Shown piece by piece: positions 25,978 to 34,397 of a stretch of DNA of 64,000 bases. A program made the translations under genes and the position numbers. Under the pieces are notes generated by a model, which saw nothing but the letters and a program-made list of their open reading frames with translations, was not told the origin of the DNA and did no database searches. This DNA is from Polyangiaceae bacterium (GTDB lineage Bacteria; Myxococcota_A; Polyangia; Polyangiales; Polyangiaceae): the NCBI GenBank assembly GCA_023150915.1, contig JAKLKA010000010.1:1-64000 (forward strand). The letters run 5' to 3'. The first letter of the stretch is position 1; every line of letters begins with the position of its first letter.

Positions 25978-28109
25978 GCACCCGCCGGCCCCGCGGCAGC
26001 ACGCCTCCAGAGGTGCTTTCGGACGACGACTTGCCGACCGAAGAACACCTTGGGCTCGATGCGCTCACGGACGACGACATCGAGGACAGCATTCAGACGG
26101 TGGAGCGGCGCCTGCCCGCCGGCTTGTTCGATTCCAAGCTTCCTCGCTTCGAGATGACAGGGACCATCACGCTGCCGCGCGACCTGGGCGAGCCCGCTAC
26201 GCTCCGCAAGGCGCTGCCCGTGCCCGTGGCAGCGCCGACTCGAACCGACCCGCCGCCGAAGCCTTCGCTGCGTGCGTGGGCGACCCCACCCCCCAAGCCC
26301 GTGCGAGCACCGCACAGTCGGCGCGAAGACTCGGGCGACCACGCACCCACGCCGGTGCGTCGGCTCTCCGATCCCGGGCCGCCGCCGCGCCTGCCGTCCG
26401 TTCCGCCGCCGCTGCCGCCGCCGCCGAGGGCCGCCCGGGCACCGTCGCTGCCGCCGCCGCTCCCGCCGCCGCCGGCACGACCTCCGTCGCTTCCACCTCC
26501 GGCCCCACCGCCGCGCATCTCTTCGCTCCCGCCCCCGCCCCGCATGCCGTCGGCGCCGGACCTGTCGGCGGCCTCGGCCGAGACCCCGACCCCGCCCGTC
26601 CGCCCGAAGAAGAAGCGCTCCCGCCCGTTGCCCCCCGAGCCCGCGAAGGCAGACGAGACCCGCGAGTTCCCGCTGCAGGTGCCTGCACGGCCCAAGCTCG
26701 AGCCTTCGCCGTCGCACACCCCTCCGCCGCTCACCGCGTCCACTCCGCCGCCCCCGGCGGCTGCACCGCAACCGACCCCGGTCGTGCCGAGGGTCGCGCG
26801 CCCGTCCTCGCGATCGCACAGCTCGCTTCCCCCTGCGCGCACCGACCGCCTGCCGTCACCCCTCGAGCTCGCGGGCCGCTACCTCGGGCTGTCGAGCCCC
26901 CGGGCGATCTCGGCGGCGATTGGCGTCTTCGCAGCGCTCGTCCTCGGCATGCTGGTGATCATGATCGCGACCACGTTGCGACAGACCGATCGCGAGCCGT
27001 CCGCTTCGGGGCCGGTGGTCGCGGCCCGCCCCCTGAACACGCCCCGAGCGCCCGAGCCGGTCACCCCGCCGAACACGGCGGCAGCTCCGGCCACGGCCCG
27101 GCCCGCGGCACCACCGGCGAGCCCGCCCCCCCTCGGAGGCTGTCGGCTGGTGACCGTCCCGCGGCGCATTGCAGGCCCCGCCATGCCGACCGTGCCCGTG
27201 ATGGCGACCACGGCGCCGGGCTTGAACCGCGTGGCCATCGGCTACGCTTCGGGCCGCAACCACGCCGAGGGCGCCATCGTGAACCTCGACGATCTCTCGG
27301 TCGAACCGCGGTATTCGGAAGAGCTGACCGGGCCGGTGTTCCGCGTCACGCCCTTGACCGATCGCGCCCCGGTCGCCTTTGCGGTCGATCGCGACGATTC
27401 CCGCATCCAGACCCTGCGCACCATCGCGGCAAGCCCGCCGTTGCGAGTCGGGACGAGCTACTTCGGATTCGTTCGCCTGAACGAGCCGGCCGCGCCCACG
27501 GTGATCTGGCCGGGCGCACGCTTCGAGGGCATCAGCGAGCCGTCGTTCGCGATCACCGATCGCGACGGCTACGGCATCTCCTTCCGCAGCGGGCGCGGCA
27601 GCGGCGACGTCCTTGCCGGCTGGCTCACCAAGTCGGGGACGGCCGACGGCGATCTCGGGCGGGTAGATGCCGGCGCGCGCGAGGTCGGCCCGCCCAGCAT
27701 GGCGGCAAACGACAAGCACGTCGTGGTCGTGTTCGCCGCGCGCGGCACCGGCGAGGCGTGGCACCTGCGCATCGCGTCGGCCCCGCGCGGGAAAGCGCCC
27801 ACTACCTCGCGCGAGCTCGTGCCGCTCCAGGGGGCCGCGGCCGAGGCCGTCTCGCCGGTGATCGTGGCGCTGGCGAACGGCTTCTTGCTCCACTGGCTCG
27901 AGGGGCCTCCCGGTGCGCGCCGAGTGCTGGCCCGCACGCTGGACGACTCGCTCCGGCCGCAGGGGGTGCCCATCGAGCTCGCCCAGGGTGCGGCCATCTT
28001 GGATGCACCCGGAGCACTGGCGTTTCGCTCGGGCAGAGTGCTCGCGGTCCACCTGGCCTCCGCCGACAAGAGCGTCGAGCTTCGCGCGGCGGTGCTGGCC
28101 TGCGGCTGA
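25974..28109 (+). CDS. Pro-rich single-span membrane protein inside the xdh cluster
   Basis: This 711-residue protein is not recognised. The ATG overlaps the xdhC stop by 4 nt. Residues 1-110 are acidic and contain Asp/Glu clusters (SDDDLPTEEH, LTDDDIEDS). Residues about 110-300 are strongly Pro-rich (PPLPPPP runs) with Arg and Ser. One membrane helix lies at about 310-332 (AISAAIGVFAALVLGMLVIMI). A second Pro/Ala spacer leads to a C-terminal beta-rich domain (about 380-711) with repeated hydrophobic strands (RVAIGYASGRNHAEGAIVNLDDL, VIVALANGFLLHWLEGPPGARRVLARTL) that resembles a beta-propeller. The topology puts the Pro-rich part in the cytoplasm and the propeller outside. Its place between xdhC and xdhA suggests membrane tethering or sensing, which is speculative. 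Confidence 0.8.
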   Translation: MSTRRPRGSTPPEVLSDDDLPTEEHLGLDALTDDDIEDSIQTVERRLPAGLFDSKLPRFEMTGTITLPRDLGEPATLRKALPVPVAAPTRTDPPPKPSLRAWATPPPKPVRAPHSRREDSGDHAPTPVRRLSDPGPPPRLPSVPPPLPPPPRAARAPSLPPPLPPPPARPPSLPPPAPPPRISSLPPPPRMPSAPDLSAASAETPTPPVRPKKKRSRPLPPEPAKADETREFPLQVPARPKLEPSPSHTPPPLTASTPPPPAAAPQPTPVVPRVARPSSRSHSSLPPARTDRLPSPLELAGRYLGLSSPRAISAAIGVFAALVLGMLVIMIATTLRQTDREPSASGPVVAARPLNTPRAPEPVTPPNTAAAPATARPAAPPASPPPLGGCRLVTVPRRIAGPAMPTVPVMATTAPGLNRVAIGYASGRNHAEGAIVNLDDLSVEPRYSEELTGPVFRVTPLTDRAPVAFAVDRDDSRIQTLRTIAASPPLRVGTSYFGFVRLNEPAAPTVIWPGARFEGISEPSFAITDRDGYGISFRSGRGSGDVLAGWLTKSGTADGDLGRVDAGAREVGPPSMAANDKHVVVVFAARGTGEAWHLRIASAPRGKAPTTSRELVPLQGAAAEAVSPVIVALANGFLLHWLEGPPGARRVLARTLDDSLRPQGVPIELAQGAAILDAPGALAFRSGRVLAVHLASADKSVELRAAVLACG

Positions 28110-28139
28110 GGTTGCCGTGGTAACCTCGGGCCCGCTGGC

Positions 28140-29534
28140 ATGGCGATCCGCTTCACGCTGAACGACGCACCCGTCGAAGTCGCTGACTTCGATCCCAACA
28201 CCACCCTGCTCGCCTTCTTGCGAGGGCGGGGCATGACTGGCACCAAAGAGGGCTGCGCCGAGGGTGAGTGCGGGGCGTGCGCGGTGGCGCTGGTCGAACG
28301 CGACGCAAGGGGGAATACCCGCTACCAGCCCGTGAACGCCTGCCTGCTGCTCCTGGGTTCGTGCGCGGGGCGCGAGATCGTCAGCATCGAAGGGATAGCC
28401 CAAGGCGGCGAGCTTCACCCCGTTCAGCGCGCGATGATCGATCGTGCCGGCTCTCAGTGCGGATACTGCACGCCGGGGTTCGTGGTCAGCTTGTTCGCGG
28501 AGTACTACCGACCGGGCCGGACCGAGGTCGATCCGGAAGCGATTGCCGGCAACCTGTGTCGCTGCACGGGCTACCGACCCATCCGCGAGGTGGCCGAGGG
28601 GCTGGGACAGCCGGGCGACGACGACCCATTCCGTCGCCGGCTGGCGCTGGCACCGCCGACCCTCGAGCCGGTGCAGCACCGCTCGGGCGCGGGGCGCTTC
28701 CTGCGCCCCGGCACGCTGCAGGGCGCGCTCACCCTGCTCGCGGAAGAGCCCGGCGCGGTGATCGTGGCCGGTGGGACCGACGTGGTCGTCGAGGTCAACC
28801 AGCGGCACCGCCGCCACCGAAGCCTGCTTTCCCTCGAGAACGTCGCCGAGCTCGCGGTGTTCGAGCAAAGTGCCGATCGGATCCGAATCGGCGCAGCCCT
28901 GTCGCTGACCCAGATCGAGCAGCACCTGGCTGGGACGGTCCCGCTACTGGCCCAGCTGTTTCCGCTGTTCTCGTCACGGCTGATCAGGAACCGGGCAACG
29001 CTGGGCGGAAACCTGATGACGGCCTCTCCGATCGGAGACAGCCCGCCGGCGCTCTTGGCCCTGGACGCCGAGGTCGAGCTGGCCAGCCCGAGCGGAACCC
29101 GCACGCTGCCGCTGTCCGACTTCTTCACGGGCTACCGCCAGACCGCCCGAAAGCCCGACGAGATCCTGGCTGCGATTTCCATCCCCTTGCCCCTGCCGAA
29201 CGTGCAGCGCTTCTACAAGGTCAGCAAGCGCGTCCTCGACGACATCAGCACGGTGGCTGCCGGCTACTCCCTGAGGGTGGACGGCGCCGGCAAGATCAGC
29301 GCGGCCCGCTTGGCGTATGGCGGCGTCGCGCCGACGCCGGCGCGGGCCCGCGATGCCGAGGCGTTCATGGTCGGGCAGGTGTGGAGCCACGAGCTGGTGA
29401 AGCACACGCTGCCGATCTTGGCCCGCGCGTTTTCCCCGATCGGCGATCACCGCGGCAGCGCAGACTATCGCTCGACCCTGATCGTGCGTCTGCTCGAGAA
29501 GCTCTGGGCGGACACCTCGGGAGGTGCCGCGTGA
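28140..29534 (+). CDS. xdhA: Xanthine dehydrogenase small subunit (2Fe-2S and FAD)
   Basis: The 464-residue protein has two N-terminal 2Fe-2S domains. The plant-ferredoxin-type site uses C39, C44 and C47 (GCAEGECGACAVAL) plus a later Cys near LLLLGSC. The second cluster uses CGYC and LCRCTGYRPI. From about residue 185 comes the FAD domain with RPGTLQGALTLL, VIVAGGTDVVVEVNQ, and ATLGGNLMTASPIGDSPPALLAL. Electrons from the molybdenum subunit pass through these clusters to FAD and then NAD. The C-terminal part (SKRVLDDISTVAAGYSLRV) is typical of the family. The stop overlaps the xdhB start (GTGA), showing one operon. Length matches bacterial split-type XdhA. Confidence 0.94.
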   Translation: MAIRFTLNDAPVEVADFDPNTTLLAFLRGRGMTGTKEGCAEGECGACAVALVERDARGNTRYQPVNACLLLLGSCAGREIVSIEGIAQGGELHPVQRAMIDRAGSQCGYCTPGFVVSLFAEYYRPGRTEVDPEAIAGNLCRCTGYRPIREVAEGLGQPGDDDPFRRRLALAPPTLEPVQHRSGAGRFLRPGTLQGALTLLAEEPGAVIVAGGTDVVVEVNQRHRRHRSLLSLENVAELAVFEQSADRIRIGAALSLTQIEQHLAGTVPLLAQLFPLFSSRLIRNRATLGGNLMTASPIGDSPPALLALDAEVELASPSGTRTLPLSDFFTGYRQTARKPDEILAAISIPLPLPNVQRFYKVSKRVLDDISTVAAGYSLRVDGAGKISAARLAYGGVAPTPARARDAEAFMVGQVWSHELVKHTLPILARAFSPIGDHRGSADYRSTLIVRLLEKLWADTSGGAA

Positions 29535-31837
29535 CCTCTCTGGGTAAACCCATCGCTCACGAGAGCGCGTGCGATCACGTGACGGGCTCGGCGCTCTACA
29601 CCGACGACCTGGCCGGGCGCTTTCCAGGGCTGCTTCACGCCCATCCGGTGACGGCGCCCCACGCGCACGCGCGCGTGGTGGCTCTGGACCCGAGCGCAGC
29701 GCTCGCCGAACCGGGCGTGGTCCGAGTGCTCGGCCCGGCAGACGTGCCCGGAGAGAACCAGATCGGCCCCGCCCGACCGGACGAGCCCCTGTTCCCTTCG
29801 GAGGTCATGTTCCACGGGCAGGCGGTGGCGTGGGTCCTGGCCGAGAGCGAAGAGTCGGCCCGGCGCGGGGCCGCGGCGGTCCGCGTGGACTACCAGCCGC
29901 TTCCGGCCACCCTCGACCTCGAGGCGGCGATCGCCGCGGAACAATTCCTGACCGACCCGCTGCGGCTCCAGCGCGGGGACGCCGCGGCTGGTCTCGAGCG
30001 CGCGCCGCATCGGCTCACCGGCGAGCTGTTCGTGGGTGGGCAAGAGCACTTCTATCTCGAGACCCAGTCGGCCATCGCACACCTCGACGAACAAGGCCGA
30101 GTGTTCGTGCATTCGTCGACCCAGCATCCTTCCGAGACGCAAGAGATCGTGGCGCGCGTGCTGGGTCTTCGCAAACACGACGTCACCGTGCAGTGCCTGC
30201 GGATGGGCGGCGCGTTCGGTGGGAAGGAGGTCCAGGCCAACGCCTGGGCGGCGGTGGCAGCCCTGGGCGCGCGCCTGACGGGCCGGCCGACGCGCGTGCG
30301 CCTGAGCCGTGCGCACGACACCACCCTGACCGGCAAGCGCCACCCGGTCTTGGGCCGCTTCGAGGTCGGGTTCGACGCCCAAGGAACGCTGCTGGCGCTG
30401 CGCATGCAGCTGTTCGCCGACGGCGGTTGGTGCCTGGATCTGTCAGAGCCCATTGTCTATCGCGCGCTGTTCCACTCCGACAACGCCTACCGCATCCGCG
30501 ACGTCGAGCTGGTGGGCCGCGTGGTGCGCACGCACAAGACCAGCATGACCGCTTTTCGCGGCTTCGGCGGGCCCCAGGGCATGATCATGATCGAAGAGAT
30601 CGTCGATCGCGTGGCGCGCACCCTGGGCATCGAGCCGCACCAGGTGCGGGAGCGCAATTTCTACCGCGAGGGCGACTGCACACCGTACGGGCAGGTGGTG
30701 CGCGACCCGGACCGCATGCCGCGGATCTGGGGCGAGCTGACAGCCTCGTGCGACTATTTCGAGCGCCGGCGACAGATCGCCGAGCACAACTCGCGTGCAC
30801 CCCACGCCAAGCGCGGCCTGGCCATCACCCCGGTGAAGTTCGGGATCTCGTTCACCACGGCTTTCTTCAACCAAGGGGGCGCGCTGGTGCTGGTTTACGC
30901 CGACGGCAGCGTGCAGGTGAACCACGGCGGCACCGAGATGGGCCAGGGGCTCCACACCAAGATGCTGCAGGTGGCCGCGCACACGCTGGGCGTGCCGATG
31001 GCTGCGGTGCGCATGATGCCGACGCAGACCGACAAGGTGCCGAACACCTCGGCGACCGCGGCTTCGAGCGGTGCCGATCTGAACGGCGCCGCGCTGAAGG
31101 TCGCGTGCGAGACCCTGCGCGCGCGACTCGCCGAGGTGGCCGCCCCGGAGCTGGGCGCGGCGCCAGACGAGCTGGTGTTCGACGAGGGGCGTGTGTTTGC
31201 GCGGTCCCGCCCCGAACGCGCGCTCACGTTCTCGCACGTGGCCCACCAGGCGCATTTCCAGCGGGTGCCGCTCCTGGCCACCGGGTACTACCGGACCCCG
31301 GGCATCCAATTCGACAAGGTCACGGGCACCGGCAAGCCGTTCCACTATTTCGCCTACGGCGCCGCGGCCACCGAGGTCGAAGTCGACGGCTTCACCGGGA
31401 TGTACTCGGTCCGCCGCGTCGACATCTTGCACGACGTGGGGGACTCGCTCTCGCCGTTGGTCGACCGGGGGCAGATCGAGGGCGGCTTCGTCCAGGGCCT
31501 GGGCTGGCTCACGCTGGAAGAGCTGGTGTGGAATGCCGACGGGCGCCTCGCAACCGAAAACGCCTCGACCTACAAGCTGCCCGGGCTGGGTGAGTGTCCG
31601 CCGATCTTCAACGTGGCGCTGCTCGGGCGCGCGAGCGAGCCGGACGTGGTGTACGGCAGCAAGGCGGTGGGTGAGCCACCGTTCATGCTCGCGATCAGCG
31701 CACGCGAAGCGCTGCGCGACGCGGTCGCCGCGTTCGGCGCTGGGGCGGCGGGCGTGGTCGAGCTGGCATCGCCAGCCACGCCCGAGGCGGTGTTCTGGGC
31801 CGTCGAGCGGGTGCGGCGTTCCGGCTCGAAGGCGTGA
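29531..31837 (+). CDS. xdhB: Xanthine dehydrogenase molybdenum-binding subunit
   Basis: The 768-residue protein starts at GTG, overlapping the xdhA stop by 4 nt. Molybdopterin-binding motifs of true xanthine dehydrogenases are visible: GGQEHFYLETQ, RMGGAFGGKEVQAN, AFRGFGGPQGM, HGGTEMGQGLHTKMLQVAA, and TDKVPNTSATAASSGADLNG. VGEPPFML carries the catalytic glutamate region. It catalyses hydroxylation of xanthine or hypoxanthine at the molybdenum centre. The protein should form a heterotetramer with XdhA in the cytoplasm, with cofactor loading by XdhC. After the stop a GCCCG-gaagt-CGGGC hairpin (31853-31867) may be a weak terminator, but there is no T tract. Confidence 0.94.
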   Translation: MTSLGKPIAHESACDHVTGSALYTDDLAGRFPGLLHAHPVTAPHAHARVVALDPSAALAEPGVVRVLGPADVPGENQIGPARPDEPLFPSEVMFHGQAVAWVLAESEESARRGAAAVRVDYQPLPATLDLEAAIAAEQFLTDPLRLQRGDAAAGLERAPHRLTGELFVGGQEHFYLETQSAIAHLDEQGRVFVHSSTQHPSETQEIVARVLGLRKHDVTVQCLRMGGAFGGKEVQANAWAAVAALGARLTGRPTRVRLSRAHDTTLTGKRHPVLGRFEVGFDAQGTLLALRMQLFADGGWCLDLSEPIVYRALFHSDNAYRIRDVELVGRVVRTHKTSMTAFRGFGGPQGMIMIEEIVDRVARTLGIEPHQVRERNFYREGDCTPYGQVVRDPDRMPRIWGELTASCDYFERRRQIAEHNSRAPHAKRGLAITPVKFGISFTTAFFNQGGALVLVYADGSVQVNHGGTEMGQGLHTKMLQVAAHTLGVPMAAVRMMPTQTDKVPNTSATAASSGADLNGAALKVACETLRARLAEVAAPELGAAPDELVFDEGRVFARSRPERALTFSHVAHQAHFQRVPLLATGYYRTPGIQFDKVTGTGKPFHYFAYGAAATEVEVDGFTGMYSVRRVDILHDVGDSLSPLVDRGQIEGGFVQGLGWLTLEELVWNADGRLATENASTYKLPGLGECPPIFNVALLGRASEPDVVYGSKAVGEPPFMLAISAREALRDAVAAFGAGAAGVVELASPATPEAVFWAVERVRRSGSKA

Positions 31838-32104
31838 TCGTCGGCCATCCCCGCCCGGAAGTCGGGCCGGACGGTTGCTAAGAGGGACGCGTCTTCGATC
31901 TTCGACAATCTCCCGCCCCGGTCACGTCACCCCGGTCACCGCCCCCGATGGCCGCGGCGTGATGCGCCCCTCGCGCCTCGACCCCGGTCCGGTCGCCTCG
32001 CTCCTGAGCCGGACGCTGCAGGTCGCCCTGACGAGAACCGATCGGATGTGGATCGTCGGCGGGGCTGCTTGAGTGTGTCACGTGCGTCCAGTAACCTGCT
32101 GGCT

Positions 32105-33631
32105 GTGCGCCATGCTCGCTTCGTGACCTTGCTCGCGCTCACGCTCTTCGGGTGCGGCAGCGAAGATCCTTCTGCCGAGGGCGCCCCTGTCGCGGCACGC
32201 ACTCCACGCGACGCGGCACCCGACGGGCTGTTCCGCGACTTCATGGACGGGAAGTACGACGGCGTCGGCCACCCGCTCGACGCCGAGGTGTGGGAGGCCG
32301 AGCTCGACTGCAAGCCCACCACGGGGGCAAGTCAGCCCGAAGCGCGGCGCTTCGCTCAGGGCGCCCACGCCGCGGGCGTGGCCTGCCGCGCCACCTCGAA
32401 GACCATTGGGCTCGGGCGCTTCACGCTCAACGTGCGGGCGTTGGTCGAGAAGGCGTGCAGCGGCAGCGCGTGCGACCTTCCGGTGTTCACGGCCAAGGTC
32501 AAGACGCCCGGCGGCGCCACCCTGGAAGAGAAGGCGCTTTCCTGGGCGAGCTTCCCCAGCGCGCTCACCTACGCCAACGTCCCGCTGCGCTTCACCCACG
32601 CGACCAGCGGGGCGGTAGAGCTCGAGCTGACCTGGAACGACCAGGTGGATGCGCGCCTGGACTATGTCGAGTTGTTCCGCGCCACGCAGAACGTGCTGAT
32701 CACCCCGTCGCAGGTGTTTGCACCGGGCGCCCAGCTCGAGGTCGAGGCCCAGGACGCGCCGAAGGGATTTTCGCTCGGGTACTTCTGCAACGGCAGCGAA
32801 CAGACCGACAGTCTGGACGCGCTCTTGGCGTCGGGCGCGGCCACCCGCGAGGACACCGACTTCCGCAGCGTGTTCCGCTTCGTGGCCGACGACCTGGTGG
32901 AGATCTGCCCGCTGCCGAGCCGGCTCAGATTCACCGTCACGGCGGGTGGCTTCACGCGAGCTCAGGCGCGCATCAGCTTGTTCGAAGAAGAGCCGCCGTG
33001 CACGTTCGAGCCCAACACCACGCGCGTGTTGCTCACCGGCTTCGAGCCCTTCCCCGCGGACTCGACCCACGACAACAGCTCCGAGCGCGCGGTTGTCGGC
33101 TTCGACCCGAAGAGCGTCCCCGGGATCTCGGTGATGAAGCTCACCCTGCCCGTAGAGTACGACACCGCCCCCGGCATCGCGGCCAGCGCCATCGCGCGCT
33201 GCAGCCCCGACATCGTGATCGGCTTCGGCCAGGGGCGCTCGGAGGTCGATCTCGAGACGACCGCGTACAACACCAAGAACTCGGCAGAGCTCTCGGGCGG
33301 GTTCGCCGACAACCGTGGGCACATCGCCGGCGGCGAGGCCATCGTCGGGGGCGGGCCGGCCGAGCTTTCCACGGGGCTCCCGAAAGAGGCCATCTTCGCT
33401 GAGCTGACCCAGAGCGGTATCGCCGTGGGCTACTCGGACGACCCGGGGCGGTTCGTCTGCAACAACCTGTTCTACCGGATTATGACCGAGTCGGCCGGCA
33501 AGCCTCGGGTCTCGGGCTTCGTGCACTTGCCATACATCCACACGGTGGACGCGGCGGATCAGAAGATGCTCGACCAGGTGGTGCGCACGGCGGTGAGCGC
33601 CGCCGTGAAGAAGCACCAGGCCCTGCCCTGA
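32105..33631 (+). CDS. Lipoprotein with C-terminal pyroglutamyl-peptidase I-like (C15) domain
   Basis: The 508-residue protein begins at GTG with a lipoprotein signal (RHARFVTLLALTLFGC, lipobox LFGC); TAACCT lies 7 nt upstream. The N-terminal 290 residues form an uncharacterised beta-rich region with Cys pairs (KACSGSACDLPVF). From about residue 303 it matches pyroglutamyl-peptidase I: VLLTGFEPFPADSTHDNSSE, LPVEYDTAPGIAASAIARCSPDIVIGFGQGR, and PGRFVCNNLFYRIM with the expected catalytic Cys. The His region appears as GFVHLPYIHTVDAAD. C15 enzymes remove N-terminal pyroglutamate and are normally small cytoplasmic proteins of about 215 residues, so a secreted, lipid-anchored form fused to another domain is unusual. 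The glutamate of the triad needs alignment. It ends directly against the convergent sigma-factor gene. Confidence 0.85.
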   Translation: MRHARFVTLLALTLFGCGSEDPSAEGAPVAARTPRDAAPDGLFRDFMDGKYDGVGHPLDAEVWEAELDCKPTTGASQPEARRFAQGAHAAGVACRATSKTIGLGRFTLNVRALVEKACSGSACDLPVFTAKVKTPGGATLEEKALSWASFPSALTYANVPLRFTHATSGAVELELTWNDQVDARLDYVELFRATQNVLITPSQVFAPGAQLEVEAQDAPKGFSLGYFCNGSEQTDSLDALLASGAATREDTDFRSVFRFVADDLVEICPLPSRLRFTVTAGGFTRAQARISLFEEEPPCTFEPNTTRVLLTGFEPFPADSTHDNSSERAVVGFDPKSVPGISVMKLTLPVEYDTAPGIAASAIARCSPDIVIGFGQGRSEVDLETTAYNTKNSAELSGGFADNRGHIAGGEAIVGGGPAELSTGLPKEAIFAELTQSGIAVGYSDDPGRFVCNNLFYRIMTESAGKPRVSGFVHLPYIHTVDAADQKMLDQVVRTAVSAAVKKHQALP

Positions 33632-34324
33632 TCACGCGGCGATGGCGCGCTGGGCCACCAGCTCGGCGAGTCGGCGCTCCAGCTTGTAGCGCTTGGTGTA
33701 GACGGTGGCGATGCTGATGCCCATGCGGGCGGCAATCACCTCGGGGTCCAGGTCTTGCCCGAAGTAGAGCGCGAAGAACTCGCGCTCGCGGTCAGAGAGC
33801 TCGGCCAGCACTTTGGCGACGATTTGCGCCCGCTCCCTCTCCCACAGGTCTTGGTGCGGGTCCGACCGCTCACACGCAGTCTCGAAGGTCTCGGCCCGGG
33901 CGTCGATCGGACTTCGTTTGATGCGCCGCAGGTGGTCGTAAGTGGCCTGCATGGCCATGCGGGTCAGCCAGCTGCCGAGCCGGGCGCCGCGCGTTGGATC
34001 GAAGCTGCGGAGCTTCTGCTTGTCGCGAGCAATCAGCGAGAGGCAGAGCTTCGCGTACACCTCGCGGACGTCGTCGGACCCAGTGACCGCACCGAAGCGA
34101 GACAGAATGCGTCCAATGGCGCGGTGGAGCGGCGCCGCGTAGATCGCGTTGAACTCGCGCCAGGCGCTGGGCTGATCGTCCAAGAGCCGGCCGACGAAGG
34201 CAGCTTCTTGGTGGAGCTCGGCCAGGGGGGCGGGCTTCTTGGGGGCGCGGAAGGAAGTGGCTTGGGTCTGCATGGCGTTGGCGGCGCCTACAGCAACCGA
34301 CATGCCAGCCTCGAGTAGGCCCAT
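33632..34324 (-). CDS. ECF-like sigma-70 family RNA polymerase sigma factor
   Basis: The protein is about 230 residues. Region 2 is seen as EFNAIYAAPLHRAIGRILSRFGAVTGSDDVREVYAKL, SFDPTRGARLGSWLTRMAMQATYDHLRRIKRS. Region 4 reads LSDREREFFALYFGQDLDPEVIAARMGISIATVYTKRYKLERRLAEL, a good helix-turn-helix. There is no region 3, so it is of the ECF type. Starts at 34324, 34303 and 34273 are all possible; the first is used. It follows the adenylate cyclase gene by 74 bp on the same strand, so a joint regulatory role is plausible. No anti-sigma factor gene is adjacent. It converges with the C15 lipoprotein gene with no bases between the stops. Confidence 0.8.
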   Translation of the reverse strand: MGLLEAGMSVAVGAANAMQTQATSFRAPKKPAPLAELHQEAAFVGRLLDDQPSAWREFNAIYAAPLHRAIGRILSRFGAVTGSDDVREVYAKLCLSLIARDKQKLRSFDPTRGARLGSWLTRMAMQATYDHLRRIKRSPIDARAETFETACERSDPHQDLWERERAQIVAKVLAELSDREREFFALYFGQDLDPEVIAARMGISIATVYTKRYKLERRLAELVAQRAIAA

Positions 34325-34397
34325 TTCGCAGGATTTCGGCGGTATCCGCTGTGGCGCGGAGGCCTCAGGCGCTGCGCGGGGCTGGGGCCTCGGCGCC

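Noticed and set aside
31853-31867. Intrinsic terminator after xdhB
   Set aside because: The GCCCG-gaagt-CGGGC stem has no T tract and the GC content makes such stems common by chance.
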